Below, piece after piece: positions 8,696-17,254 of a stretch of DNA of 64,000 nucleotides (the stretch's first letter is position 1; the number at the start of each line of letters is the position of its first letter). The DNA lies in the NCBI RefSeq assembly GCF_004216915.1, contig NZ_SGXD01000003.1, forward strand, positions 690,222 through 754,221, in the 5' to 3' direction. A program made the position numbers and the translations under genes. A model generated the notes under the pieces. The model saw only the letters and a program-made list of their open reading frames with translations. It had not been told where the DNA came from and ran no database searches. Source of the DNA: Motilibacter rhizosphaerae. GTDB lineage: Bacteria; Actinomycetota; Actinomycetes; Motilibacterales; Motilibacteraceae.

Positions 8696-8846
8696 GTGAC
8701 CGGACCCGCCGCCGAGGTGCTGCTGACGGCGCCGGGCCCGGGGGGCGACGTCACCGACGTGCTCATGCTGGAGGACGACGTCAGCGCGTCGGCGGCACCG
8801 AGCGCAGCCTGCTGCTAGCGGCGGAGGCCCTCGACCGGCGCGGCGT
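8696..8846 (+). pseudogene. Frameshifted remnant of a GT4 glycosyltransferase
   Basis: From GTG 8696 the frame reads 'VTGPAAEVLL...DVTDVLMLEDDVS', then continues only after a one-base frame change near 8783-8788 as 'VGGTERSLLLAAEALDRRG'. The intact GT4 at 3682 reads 'VKVLMMTHDVGLVGGIERS' and 'LLLAAGALVDQG' over the same stretch. The distance from the VLM codon to the VGG codon is 29 bases here against 30 in the intact gene, i.e. a single-base deletion. Similarity ends by about 8846, and from there to prs (9020) I recognise no protein, although another frame ('ALEALLVAPPATELGG') may be more of the same decayed gene. A sequencing error cannot explain the lack of a downstream GT body. Confidence 0.75.
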
Positions 8847-9020
8847 GCGCGGTCCCGCTCGAGGACGTCGGCGGCTGGGCGCGCGCTCGAGGCCCTACTC
8901 GTGGCGCCCCCGGCGACTGAGCTCGGCGGCGCTCGACACCCTTGGGACGCGCAGGCCCGAGCGGCAACCCTGCCGGGCCTGCGCCACCGAGCAGAGCTCG
9001 CAGCGGCGGCGCCCCTCCCG

Positions 9021-9998
9021 CTACGCCGCGCCGTCGAACAGGCTGGTGACCGACCCGTCGTTGAAGACCTCCTGGATCGCGCGTGCGAGCAGCGGCGCGA
9101 TCGGCAGGACCGTGAGCTTGTCGAACAGCCGCTCCGGCCCGATGGGCAGCGTGTCGGTGACGACGACCTCGGAGATGCGGCTGTTCTTCAGCCGGTCGAC
9201 CGCCGGGCCGGAGAAGATGCCGTGCGTCGCGGTGACGATGACGTCGGCGGCGCCGTTCTCGAACAGCGCCTCGGCGGCCTTCACGATCGTGCCGCCCGTG
9301 TCGATCATGTCGTCGACCAGCACGCAGGTACGGCCCGCGACGTCACCGACGACCTCGTGCACCTTGACCTCGTTGGCGATGTTCGGGTCGCGGCGCTTGT
9401 GGATGATGGCCAGCGGCGCGTTGAGCGTGTCGGTCCAGCGCTCCGCCACCCGCACGCGGCCCGCGTCCGGGCTCACGATCGTGAGCCGGCTGCGGTCGAC
9501 GCGGCTGCCGACGTGGCGGGCCAGCGTGGCCAGCGCGAACAGGTGGTCCACGGGCCCGTCGAAGAACCCCTGGATCTGCGCGGTGTGCAGGTCGACGACG
9601 ATGAGCCGGTCGGCGCCCGCGGTCTTGTAGAGGTCGGCCATGAGCCGCGCGGAGATCGGCTCGCGGCCGCGGTGCTTCTTGTCCTGCCGGGCGTAGCCGT
9701 AGAACGGGATCACCACGGTGATGCGCTTGGCCGACGCGCGCTTCAGCGCGTCGATCATGATGAGCTGCTCCATGATCCACTGGTTGATCGGCGCGGTGTG
9801 GCTCTGGATGACGAACGCCTCCGAGCCGCGCACCGACTCCTCGAAGCGGACGAAGATCTCCCCGTTGGCGAACTCGAACGCCCGCGTGGGCACGAGGTCC
9901 ACGCCCAGCTCGCGGGCCACCGCCGAGGCGAGCTCGGGGTGCGCCCGCCCCGAGAACAGCATCAGCTTCTTCTCGCCCGCCGCCGTCATGCCGCTCAT
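9021..9998 (-). CDS. prs: Ribose-phosphate pyrophosphokinase (PRPP synthetase)
   Basis: 325 residues, full length for class I enzymes. It makes PRPP from ribose-5-phosphate and ATP for purine, pyrimidine, His, Trp and NAD synthesis. The ATP-side segment '[18 protein letters not shown]', the flexible-loop '[15 protein letters not shown]', the cation/PP-binding '[12 protein letters not shown]' and the PRPP-binding loop '[12 protein letters not shown]' are all present. The start ATG overlaps the glmU stop (ATGA), so the two are co-translated. In mycobacteria and Streptomyces rplY and pth usually follow prs; here the downstream neighbour is the decayed GT locus, so synteny is broken on this side. 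Confidence 0.97.
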   Translation of the reverse strand: MSGMTAAGEKKLMLFSGRAHPELASAVARELGVDLVPTRAFEFANGEIFVRFEESVRGSEAFVIQSHTAPINQWIMEQLIMIDALKRASAKRITVVIPFYGYARQDKKHRGREPISARLMADLYKTAGADRLIVVDLHTAQIQGFFDGPVDHLFALATLARHVGSRVDRSRLTIVSPDAGRVRVAERWTDTLNAPLAIIHKRRDPNIANEVKVHEVVGDVAGRTCVLVDDMIDTGGTIVKAAEALFENGAADVIVTATHGIFSGPAVDRLKNSRISEVVVTDTLPIGPERLFDKLTVLPIAPLLARAIQEVFNDGSVTSLFDGAA

Positions 9999-11530
9999 GC
10001 CGAAGCCCCTTCGCCCGCTGCCGTGCCGTCCGTACCGGTCTCGCCCTGCCCTGCACCCGCGACCCTCGCCGCGGCGTCATCTGCGGCTCTCGCCGCGGCG
10101 TCGCTCGCCGTCCCCGCTCTCCTCCGCGCCACCCAGCCGTCCACGGCGCGCTGGCGGCCGCGGGCCACGCCCAGCGCGCCGGGCGGGACGTCGGCGGTGA
10201 TGACCGACCCCGCCGCGACGTACGCACCGGCGCCCACGCGCACCGGCGCCACCAGCACCGTGTCGCTGCCGACGCGGGCGTGGGGGCCGACCTCGGTGCG
10301 GTGCTTGGCGACGCCGTCGTAGTTCGCGACGATCGTGCCGGCGCCGAGGTTGGCGCCCTCGCCGACGGTCGCGTCACCGACGTAGGACAGGTGCGGCACC
10401 TTCGCGCCCTCGCCGAGCACGGCGCCCTTCATCTCGACGAAGCCGCCGGCCTTCGCCCGCGCGCCGAGGACGGTGCCCGGCCGCAGGTAGGTGTACGGGC
10501 CGACCTCCGCCCCGGGGCCGATCCGCGCACCGTCCGCGGTGGTGCAGCGCACCCGGGCGCCGTCGCCCACCTCGGTGTCGGTGAGCGTCACGTCGGGGCC
10601 GACGACCGCGCCCGCCCCGACCGTCGTCCGGCCGTGCAGCCGGGTGCCGGGCAGCAGCACCGCGTCGCGCCCCACCTGCACGTCGGCGTCCACCCACGTC
10701 GTCCGCGGGTCGACGACGGTCGCCCCCGCGCGCATGAGGTCGAGCAGCCGGCGGTCGCGCAGGACCGCCTCAGCCTCGGCGAGCTGGACCCGGTCGTTGA
10801 CGCCCGCGACGTCGAGGGGGTCGTCTGCGACCACAGCGGCGACCAGCCGTCCGTCGGCGCGCAGGATGCCGACGACGTCGGTGAGGTACTCCTCGCCCTG
10901 CGCGTTGTCGGTGGAGAGCCGCTCGAGCGCGCCGCGCAGGAGCTCGGCGTCGAACGCGTAGACCCCGCTGTTGATCTCGCGGACCTCGCGCTCCGCCGGC
11001 GTCGCGTCCTTGTGCTCGACGATGCCCGAGACGCCGCCGTCGGCGTCGCGCAGCACCCGGCCGTAGCCCGTCGCGTCGTCGAGGACCGCGCTCAGGACGG
11101 TGGCCGCGGCGCCGGCGCGGGCGTGGCCCTCGACGAGGGCGACCAGCGTGGAGCCGCGCAGCAGCGGGGTGTCCCCGGCGGTGACGACGACCGTCCCCGT
11201 GAGGCCCGGCAGCTGCTCGAGCGCGACGCGCACGGCGTGACCGGTCCCGCCCTGGCGCTCCTGCACGACCGTGCGGGCGGTGGGCGACGAGCCCGCGAGG
11301 TGCGCCTGGACCTGCTCGCGCCCCGCACCGACGACCACGACGAGCAGCCCCGGGGCGAGCGCGCCGGCCGCGGCGAGCACGGAGTCGACGAGCGGGCGCC
11401 CGCCCGCGCGGTGGAGCACCTTGGGCTGCGCGGAGCGCATGCGGGTGCCCTCGCCCGCGGCGAGCACGACGACGGCGGAGACCGCCGCGGAGGTCGCGCT
11501 GTCGTCCGGCCGCGGGGTGGGGTCCGACAC
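9995..11530 (-). CDS. glmU: Bifunctional GlmU: GlcN-1-P acetyltransferase / GlcNAc-1-P uridylyltransferase
   Basis: 511 residues. The N-terminal pyrophosphorylase domain starts with '[19 protein letters not shown]' (signature LxxGxGTxMxS-x4-K); the C-terminal left-handed beta-helix is rich in hexapeptide repeats ('[20 protein letters not shown]', '[23 protein letters not shown]', '[20 protein letters not shown]'). It makes UDP-GlcNAc for peptidoglycan and other glycans in the cytoplasm. GTG start with GGGAGC upstream. The C-terminus past the helix is longer than in E. coli and Ala/Gly-rich, as in other actinobacteria. tRNA-Gln lies just upstream on the same strand. Confidence 0.97.
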   Translation of the reverse strand: MSDPTPRPDDSATSAAVSAVVVLAAGEGTRMRSAQPKVLHRAGGRPLVDSVLAAAGALAPGLLVVVVGAGREQVQAHLAGSSPTARTVVQERQGGTGHAVRVALEQLPGLTGTVVVTAGDTPLLRGSTLVALVEGHARAGAAATVLSAVLDDATGYGRVLRDADGGVSGIVEHKDATPAEREVREINSGVYAFDAELLRGALERLSTDNAQGEEYLTDVVGILRADGRLVAAVVADDPLDVAGVNDRVQLAEAEAVLRDRRLLDLMRAGATVVDPRTTWVDADVQVGRDAVLLPGTRLHGRTTVGAGAVVGPDVTLTDTEVGDGARVRCTTADGARIGPGAEVGPYTYLRPGTVLGARAKAGGFVEMKGAVLGEGAKVPHLSYVGDATVGEGANLGAGTIVANYDGVAKHRTEVGPHARVGSDTVLVAPVRVGAGAYVAAGSVITADVPPGALGVARGRQRAVDGWVARRRAGTASDAAARAADDAAARVAGAGQGETGTDGTAAGEGASA

Positions 11531-11684
11531 GCACGCTCCCGGGGGCTCGACGGCTGCAGCAGGGCGGCGCGTGCGCGGGACGCGCGCCGCGGTGCCTCCC
11601 GCAGCGTACCGTCCGGCGGGCAGGCGTCCTGCCGCCGGACTGCGTCGTCGCGAGGCGCTCCGCCGCCGCTGTCAGCGCTGGCGG

Positions 11685-11757
11685 CTCCGCCGCTTGGACT
11701 CGAACCAAGACTCCGAGGCTCCAAAGGCCTGGGTGCTGCCGATTACACCACGGCGGA
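11685..11757 (-). tRNA. tRNA-Gln (anticodon TTG)
   Basis: On the minus strand the acceptor arm TCCGCCG pairs with CGGCGGA. The D-arm contains TGTAATCGGCAGCA, the anticodon loop is CTTTGGA (TTG at 34-36) and the T-arm contains TTGGTTCGAGTCCAA. The base after the discriminator G begins CCG, so CCA is not encoded. It sits upstream of glmU on the same strand. Confidence 0.93.
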
Positions 11758-11875
11758 CCGGCGCCGAGCGCCCGCACCAGTGTGGCACCGCCGCGTACGC
11801 GCGTCCGCTCCACCCGCTCACCGCTCCCGCACCGGAGCCCCGACGACGACCCGATCGTGTCGTACGCTCGACTGC

Positions 11876-11905
11876 TTACGGCGCCGTAGGTTACGGTTGC
11901 GTAGG
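11876..11905. promoter_or_regulatory. Tandem 15-bp operator-like repeat upstream of the desaturase
   Basis: Two head-to-tail units, TTACGGCGCCGTAGG (11876-11890) and TTACGGTTGCGTAGG (11891-11905). Each is an imperfect palindrome of the form TTACG-N4/5-CGTAG. It ends 49 bases before the desaturase start, a position suited to a repressor or activator site. The TetR protein at 24570 is my candidate ligand, because in other actinobacteria I recall a similar TetR gene next to this desaturase. The assignment is inference; the repeat itself is plain in the sequence. Confidence 0.65.
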
Positions 11906-11954
11906 GACGAGGGAGGCACCTCCCCGACCCACCCCCAGACCAAGGAGCCCAGTC

Positions 11955-12932
11955 GTGAGCGCACCCGCCGTCGACCGTCCGGTCGGCACTCCCGACGACA
12001 TCCCCAAGGCCTTCCACGGGGACGACGAGAAGCAGACGTGGGAGCAGATCGCCCTCGCGGTCTTCATCGCCGTGCCGTTCCTCGCCCTCATCACGGCCGT
12101 GCCGGTGATGTGGGGCTGGGGACTCGGCTGGACCGACCTCGGCCTGCTGCTGTTCTTCTACTTCCTCAGCGGCTTCGGCATCACCGGCGGCTTCCACCGC
12201 TACTACACCCACGGCTCGTTCAAGGCGAAGCGCCCGCTGCGCATCGCGCTCGCCGTCCTCGGCTCGCTCGCCATCGAGGGCCCGGTCATCCGCTGGGTCG
12301 CCGACCACCGCAAGCACCACAAGTTCTCCGACAAGGAGGGCGACCCGCACAGCCCGTGGCGCTTCGGCGAGGACCTCCCGTCGCTGCTCAAGGGCCTGTT
12401 CTACGCCCACATGGGCTGGCTGTTCGACGTGGAGCAGACCAACCAGGCGCAGTACGCGCCGGACCTGCTCAAGGACAAGGACGTCGCGCGCGTCTCGCGC
12501 TCGTTCCCGTACATCGTCGCCGCGTCGCTGGCCGTCCCGGCGCTGCTCGGCGGGCTGCTCACGTGGTCGTGGCAGGGCATCTTCACGGCCTTCTTCTGGG
12601 CGAGCCTCGTGCGCGTCGCGCTGCTCCACCACGTGACCTGGTCGATCAACTCGATCTGCCACGCGATCGGCGAGCGCGAGTTCAAGAGCCGTGACCGCTC
12701 GGGCAACGTCTGGTGGCTGGCGATCCCGTCGCTCGGCGAGTCCTGGCACAACCTGCACCACGCCGACCCGACCTGCGCGCGCCACGGCGTCGAGCGCGGC
12801 CAGATCGACATCACCGCCCGCACCATCTGGGCGTTCGAGAAGCTCGGCTGGGCCTACGACGTGCGCTGGCCGAAGCGCGAGCGGGTCGACGCCAAGCGCA
12901 TCGGCGCCGAGGACGAGCGCGCCGCCGCCTAG
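11955..12932 (+). CDS. Acyl-CoA delta-9 desaturase (membrane fatty acid desaturase)
   Basis: 325 residues from a GTG with AAGGAG 7 bases upstream. It has the three histidine boxes of membrane di-iron desaturases: HRYYTH, DHRKHHKFSD and SWHNLHHADP. Four membrane helices are visible (about 30-75 and 175-215). It uses O2 and electrons from a reductase to put a cis double bond into acyl chains, setting membrane fluidity. It ends at a strong hairpin shared with the convergent LacI gene. A tandem operator-like repeat precedes it. Substrate (acyl-CoA versus phospholipid) is not decidable here, but the family resembles stearoyl-CoA desaturases. Confidence 0.93.
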   Translation: MSAPAVDRPVGTPDDIPKAFHGDDEKQTWEQIALAVFIAVPFLALITAVPVMWGWGLGWTDLGLLLFFYFLSGFGITGGFHRYYTHGSFKAKRPLRIALAVLGSLAIEGPVIRWVADHRKHHKFSDKEGDPHSPWRFGEDLPSLLKGLFYAHMGWLFDVEQTNQAQYAPDLLKDKDVARVSRSFPYIVAASLAVPALLGGLLTWSWQGIFTAFFWASLVRVALLHHVTWSINSICHAIGEREFKSRDRSGNVWWLAIPSLGESWHNLHHADPTCARHGVERGQIDITARTIWAFEKLGWAYDVRWPKRERVDAKRIGAEDERAAA

Positions 12933-12970
12933 CGGGCGCAGCACCGCCAGCAGCACCGACAGCACTCACC

Positions 12971-13013
12971 AGGGCCCCGCGGCTCCCCCGAGAGGGGTCA
13001 GCCGCGGGGCCCT
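12971..13013. terminator. Bidirectional hairpin terminator
   Basis: Perfect 14-bp stem AGGGCCCCGCGGCT / AGCCGCGGGGCCCT around a 15-base loop. It lies between the desaturase and the convergent LacI gene; the LacI stop codon (12998-13000) falls at the foot of the second arm. Confidence 0.8.
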
Positions 13014-14032
13014 GCCGTGCGCATGCGGATGACGCGGCCGCGGGGCGGGGCGGAGCTGGTCCGGACCACGAGCGAGGGCGCGATCGTCTCGGAGTGGTGG
13101 GCGCGGTTGCCCTCGATCTGCGAGAGCAGCAGCGCGATGCTGCGCCGGCCGAGCGCCTCGAAGTCCTGCCGGACCGTGGTCAGCGGCGGCCAGAAGAACG
13201 CCGACTCCGGCAGGTCGTCGTAGCCCACGACGAGCACGTCCCCCGGGCACTGGCGCCCCGCCTCGCGCAGGGCGCGGAGGAACCCCAGCGCCATCTGGTC
13301 GTTGGCCACGAACACCGCCCGCACCTCGGGGTCGCGGGCGAGCTTCTGGCCCAGCGCGTAGCCCGAGTCCGCGCTCCAGTCCCCGCGCAGCAGCGGCGGC
13401 TCCGCCCGCCCGGCGTCGGCGAGCGCCGCCCGCCAGCCGCGGACGCGGCTCTCCGCCTCGACCCAGTCCGGCGGCCCGGCGAGGTGCCACACGGTCTCGA
13501 CGCCCTGCTCCAGCAGGTGCTCGGTGGCGAGCCGGCCCCCGAGCTCCTGGTCGACGTAGACGCGCGGCGCACCGCAGTCGGGGTGCCCGTCGATGACGAC
13601 GGCGGGGAACGCCTCCAGCCGGGCCAGCGCCTCCTGGCCGCGCTGCTGCGGCGCGATGACGACGACGCCCTCGACGCCCTGCTCGGCCAGCCGGCCGAGG
13701 GACTCGCCGATGCTGCCGCCGTCGAGCGCCCGGTCGTTGAGCATGCTGACGAAGTAGTCCTGCTGGCGCGCGGCCTGCTCGATCGCGTACAGCGCCGCGG
13801 TCGGCCCGTAGAGCCGGTCGCCGAAGTTGACGACGCCGATCGTCTGGGAGCGCCGGGTGACCAGCGCCCGCGCCGCGACGTTGCGCCGGTAGCCGAGGTC
13901 CGAGATCGCGGCGAGCACCCGCTCGCGGGTCTCCGGCAGCACGGCCGGGGAGTCGTTGAGCACGCGCGAGACCGTCTGGTGCGAGACGCCCGCCCGCGAG
14001 GCCACGTCGCGCATGGTCGCCGCTCGCGCCAC
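12998..14032 (-). CDS. LacI-family transcriptional regulator (paralogue 1)
   Basis: 344 residues from a GTG with GGAGGAGG upstream. The N-terminal HTH 'TMRDVASRAGVSHQTVSRVLN' and hinge helix 'NVAARALVTRRSQTIGV' are typical. The periplasmic-binding-like ligand domain ends in 'LTTVRQDFEALGRRSIALLL'. It is a close paralogue of the next gene (14097), both carrying 'PPDW' and 'FFWPPLTTVRQDF' ligand-domain segments, and both point away from the sugar ABC transporter on the same strand. It probably senses a sugar from the GH51/importer system and binds the sites at 20210-20391; which paralogue does what is not known. Confidence 0.92.
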   Translation of the reverse strand: MARAATMRDVASRAGVSHQTVSRVLNDSPAVLPETRERVLAAISDLGYRRNVAARALVTRRSQTIGVVNFGDRLYGPTAALYAIEQAARQQDYFVSMLNDRALDGGSIGESLGRLAEQGVEGVVVIAPQQRGQEALARLEAFPAVVIDGHPDCGAPRVYVDQELGGRLATEHLLEQGVETVWHLAGPPDWVEAESRVRGWRAALADAGRAEPPLLRGDWSADSGYALGQKLARDPEVRAVFVANDQMALGFLRALREAGRQCPGDVLVVGYDDLPESAFFWPPLTTVRQDFEALGRRSIALLLSQIEGNRAHHSETIAPSLVVRTSSAPPRGRVIRMRTAGPRG

Positions 14033-14096
14033 TGGCCCTCCTCCGGGTCACGTCCCGCCGTGCAGGGCACGCGGGACCGTCGTGAGCGGATCGTAG

Positions 14097-15158
14097 TCAG
14101 GCCGAGCTCGGCACCGGCAGCCGGTGCGAGCTCGCGCGCACCACCAGCTGCGCGGGGACCGCCACCTCTCGTCGTGGGGACCCGCCGGCGCCGCCCGCGG
14201 CACCAGCGACCGCCCCGCCCGCGATGCCCTGCAGCAGCAGGTCGATGCTGGCGCGCCCCAGTGCGGGGAAGTCCTGCCGCACCGTCGTGAGGGGCGGCCA
14301 GAAGAAGCCCGCCTCCGGGACGTCGTCGAAGCCCGCGAGCAGCACGTCCTCGGGGCAGCGCCGGCCGACCTCCGCCATCGCGCGCAGCACGCCGAGCGCC
14401 ATCTGGTCGTTGGCGACGAACACCGCCTCGACCTCGGGGTCGACCGCGAGGAGGCAGCCCGCGGCGTAGCCGGAGCCGGCGCTCCAGTCGCCCGCCAGCG
14501 GACGGGGTACGGCGCGGCCCGCCTCGCGCAGCACGGCCTCCCAGCCGGCCCGCCGGTCGGCCGCCTCGCCCCAGTCCGGGGGCCCCGCCACGTGGTGGAC
14601 CGTGCGCACGCCCTGCTCGAGCAGGTGCGCGGTGGCCGCCCGCGCCCCACCCAGGTGGTCGACGTAGACGCGCGTGGGCCCGGGGCCGGCGTGACCGTCG
14701 ACGACGACCACCGGGACGCGCTCCGCGAGCTCGACGAGGGCGCCCTGCGCGTCCTCCTGGGGACCGACGACGACGATCCCGTCGACGGCCTGCTCGGTGA
14801 GCCGGGCGAGGGCCCGGCGGACCGCAGCCAGCTCGAGCACAGGCTCGCTGGCGATGCTGAGGTAGTAGTCGGCCTGGCGGGCAGCCTGCTCGATGCCGTG
14901 CAGGATCCCGGTCGGGCCGAACAGCTGCGTCCCCGCCGTCAGCACGCCGATCGTCTGCGAGCGCCGCGAGGCGAGGGCCCGGGCGGCGACGTTGCGCCGG
15001 TAGCCGAGCCGCTCGACCGCGGCCAGGACGCGCGCCCGGGTCTCCGGGCGTACGGAGTCGGCGCCGTTGAGCACCCGGGAGACCGTCTGGTGCGAGACCC
15101 CGGCGGCGGCGGCCACGTCGTCCATCCGAGCGGGCCGCCGCTCGCCGTTGCTCTGCAC
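14097..15158 (-). CDS. LacI-family transcriptional regulator (paralogue 2)
   Basis: 353 residues. HTH 'RMDDVAAAAGVSHQTVSRVLNG' with hinge 'NVAARALASRRSQTIGV', nearly identical to its neighbour in the DNA-recognition helix and hinge, so both may bind overlapping operators. The ligand domain shares 'VDGIVVVGPQ', 'GPPDWGEA' and 'FFWPPLTTVRQDF' with paralogue 1 but differs at many pocket positions, suggesting a recent duplication with diverging inducer range. An extra Gly/Ala-rich stretch (about 318-333) precedes the C-terminus. It lies 33 bases downstream of the YjfF-type permease, on the same strand, so it is probably in the transporter operon. Confidence 0.92.
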   Translation of the reverse strand: MQSNGERRPARMDDVAAAAGVSHQTVSRVLNGADSVRPETRARVLAAVERLGYRRNVAARALASRRSQTIGVLTAGTQLFGPTGILHGIEQAARQADYYLSIASEPVLELAAVRRALARLTEQAVDGIVVVGPQEDAQGALVELAERVPVVVVDGHAGPGPTRVYVDHLGGARAATAHLLEQGVRTVHHVAGPPDWGEAADRRAGWEAVLREAGRAVPRPLAGDWSAGSGYAAGCLLAVDPEVEAVFVANDQMALGVLRAMAEVGRRCPEDVLLAGFDDVPEAGFFWPPLTTVRQDFPALGRASIDLLLQGIAGGAVAGAAGGAGGSPRREVAVPAQLVVRASSHRLPVPSSA

Positions 15159-15191
15159 GGTCCGTCCTCGTGCGGGGGTGGGGCGCCCGCG

Positions 15192-16262
15192 CTAGCGGAC
15201 GCCCACCTCGGCGCGCTTGCCCAGCTGCGTCTGCAGCACGACCACGACGAGGAGGAACGCGCCGCTGACGACCTGCTGGACGTAGGTGTTGAACTGCAGG
15301 CCCTGCACGACGATGTTGTTGATGACGTACCAGAGCAGGATGCCGGCCAGCGAGCCGAGCATGGAGCCCACGCCACCGCTGAGCAGCGTGCCGCCGATGA
15401 CGACGGCCGCGATCGCGACCAGCTCGTACGAGTCACCGATGCGCGCCTCGTTGCCGCCGCCGGACAGCGCGGTGGTGAGGATGCCGGCGAGGCCGGCGCA
15501 CAGCCCGCTCGTGACGTAGACGAGGACCTTGACGCGGCGCACGGGCAGGCCCATGAGCTCCGCGGCGGTGTCGCTGCCGCCGATCGTCTGCACGTGCTGC
15601 CCGAAGGCCGTACGCGCCAGCAGCCACCAACCGACCGCGAAGACGAGCAGCATGATCCACACGGGCAGGCCGATCGTGATGAACGTGCCGGTGCCGAGGT
15701 GCTCGAAGGCCTCCTTGTGCGGGACCTGCGGGACCTTGTTGCCCTCGTCGGTGATGTAGTAGACGATCCCGCGGATCCCGGTGAGGCCGGCGAGCGTCAC
15801 GATGAACGGCGGCAGCCGCAGGTAGGCGATGACGAGGCCCTGCAGCAGGCCGGCGAGCCCGCAGCACAGCAGCGCGGTGCCGACCGCGGCCACCGACCCG
15901 TGCTGGGACTGGAACGCGCTGACGAGGACGCCGAGCGCGAACAGCGAGCCGACCGAGAGGTCGATGCCGCCGCTGATGATGACGAAGGTCATGCCGGCGG
16001 CGATGATCCCGATGAACGACGACGCCAGCGCGATGTTGCGCAGGTTGTCCAGTGAGGCGAAGCCGTTGTCGAAGACCGCTGCCAGCAGGCAGGTCAGGAC
16101 CAGCACGGCGATCGCGCCGCTGCGGAAGAACAGCGAGGTGAGGGCACGCGCCCGCTCGCGGCCGGCGGTGACGCCGCGCTCGTCGGTGGCGACGTGGACC
16201 GGGGCGGTCGGCTCTGGCAGCACGGGCTTGCTCGCAGTCGTGAGGTCGGGCGTCGGGCTCAT
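15192..16262 (-). CDS. Sugar ABC transporter permease, YjfF-type
   Basis: 356 residues with an N-terminal ~45-residue cytoplasmic lead and about eight to ten membrane helices of the BPD_transp_2 (RbsC/YjfF) family. The conserved 'GIDLSVGSLFALGVLVSA' and 'GLPVRRVKVLVYVTSGLCAGLAGI' segments are present. In E. coli the galactofuranose importer uses two different permeases, YtfT and YjfF; this gene and the next form such a pair. The start ATG overlaps the stop of the upstream permease (ATGA). With a secreted GH51 next door, a furanose such as L-arabinofuranose is a likely substrate (inference). Confidence 0.9.
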   Translation of the reverse strand: MSPTPDLTTASKPVLPEPTAPVHVATDERGVTAGRERARALTSLFFRSGAIAVLVLTCLLAAVFDNGFASLDNLRNIALASSFIGIIAAGMTFVIISGGIDLSVGSLFALGVLVSAFQSQHGSVAAVGTALLCCGLAGLLQGLVIAYLRLPPFIVTLAGLTGIRGIVYYITDEGNKVPQVPHKEAFEHLGTGTFITIGLPVWIMLLVFAVGWWLLARTAFGQHVQTIGGSDTAAELMGLPVRRVKVLVYVTSGLCAGLAGILTTALSGGGNEARIGDSYELVAIAAVVIGGTLLSGGVGSMLGSLAGILLWYVINNIVVQGLQFNTYVQQVVSGAFLLVVVVLQTQLGKRAEVGVR

Positions 16263-17254
16263 TCCCCGCTCCTGCTGGTGCGCTGGATGTAGACGGCGCC
16301 GACGATGATGAGCGCCTCGGCGACCTGGGTCGCCGAGTCCGGCACGTTGTGCGCGGTGAGCGTCGTCGTCAGCAGCTGCATGAGGATCACGCCGGCGACC
16401 GTGCCGAGGATCCGCACCCGGCCGCCGTTGAGGGCCGTCCCGCCCACGACCACCGCGGTGATCGCGCTGAGCTCGAGGCCCAGGCCGAGGTAGGACGGGT
16501 CCGCCGCGCGGGTACGGGCGGTGGCGATGATGCCGGCGATCGCGGCGAGCAGCCCGCTCAGCGCGTAGACCGTGATGATCGTGCGGCGCACGGGCAGGCC
16601 GGCGAGGGTCGCGGCCCGTACGTTGCCGCCGATGGCGAGCAGGCGGAAGCCGAAGGTCGTCTGCCGCACGAGCACCGCGACGACGACGACCAGCGCGAGC
16701 GCGATGAGGAAGATGTACGGGATGTTGCTGACCTGGCCGCGGCCGAGCTTGGTGAGCCCCGGCACGAACAGCTCGATCAGCGCGCCCGAGGTGATGACGA
16801 GCGCGATGCCGCGGCCGCCGACGAGCAGGCTGAGCGTCGCGACGATCGGCTGCACTCCGCCGACGCCGACGACGATGCCGTTGAAGATGCCCACGAGCAG
16901 CCCCGCGACGAGCGCGGTGATGATCGCGAGGGCGAGCGGCAGGCCGAGCCCCTTGGGGTCCGGGGCGACGAACTTGCCCATGACCGCAGCGGCGATCGCC
17001 ATCGTCGCGCCGACCGAGAGGTCGATGCCGCCGGTGCCGATGACCATGAGCATGCCCAGCGACACGATGAGGACCGCGGGGGTCTGCAGCATCAGCGTGG
17101 TCACGGTCTCGAACCGGTTGAAGAACGGCGTGAAGAAGACGTTGTAGAGGATGAGCAGCACGAGGGCGATGTAGACGCCGCGCTCGCGCACGAAGTCGCC
17201 GTCGACGGCCTTGCGGTCGAGCCGCGGGATCCGCTGGAGGACAGCAGTGCTCAC
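16259..17254 (-). CDS. Sugar ABC transporter permease, YtfT-type
   Basis: 331 residues, multi-spanning inner-membrane protein of the RbsC/YtfT family. The signature 'GTGGIDLSVGATMAIAAAVMG' and the coupling-helix region 'LAGLPVRRTIITVYALSGLLA' (EAA-like contact with the ATPase) are visible. It overlaps both neighbours by 4 bases (GTGA with the ATPase, ATGA with the second permease), so the three membrane-complex subunits are tightly coupled. It probably forms a heterodimer with the 15192 permease. Substrate inference as for that gene. Confidence 0.9.
   Translation of the reverse strand: MSTAVLQRIPRLDRKAVDGDFVRERGVYIALVLLILYNVFFTPFFNRFETVTTLMLQTPAVLIVSLGMLMVIGTGGIDLSVGATMAIAAAVMGKFVAPDPKGLGLPLALAIITALVAGLLVGIFNGIVVGVGGVQPIVATLSLLVGGRGIALVITSGALIELFVPGLTKLGRGQVSNIPYIFLIALALVVVVAVLVRQTTFGFRLLAIGGNVRAATLAGLPVRRTIITVYALSGLLAAIAGIIATARTRAADPSYLGLGLELSAITAVVVGGTALNGGRVRILGTVAGVILMQLLTTTLTAHNVPDSATQVAEALIIVGAVYIQRTSRSGE

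Noticed and set aside
8845-9630. Plus-strand frame across the prs region as a new gene
   Set aside because: It is antisense to prs for most of its length and has no recognisable domain; only its first few codons relate to the decayed GT.
9786-12660. GATCAA/TTGATC strings at about 9786 and 12648 as further palindrome copies
   Set aside because: They lie in conserved codons of prs and the desaturase, and lack the second arm.
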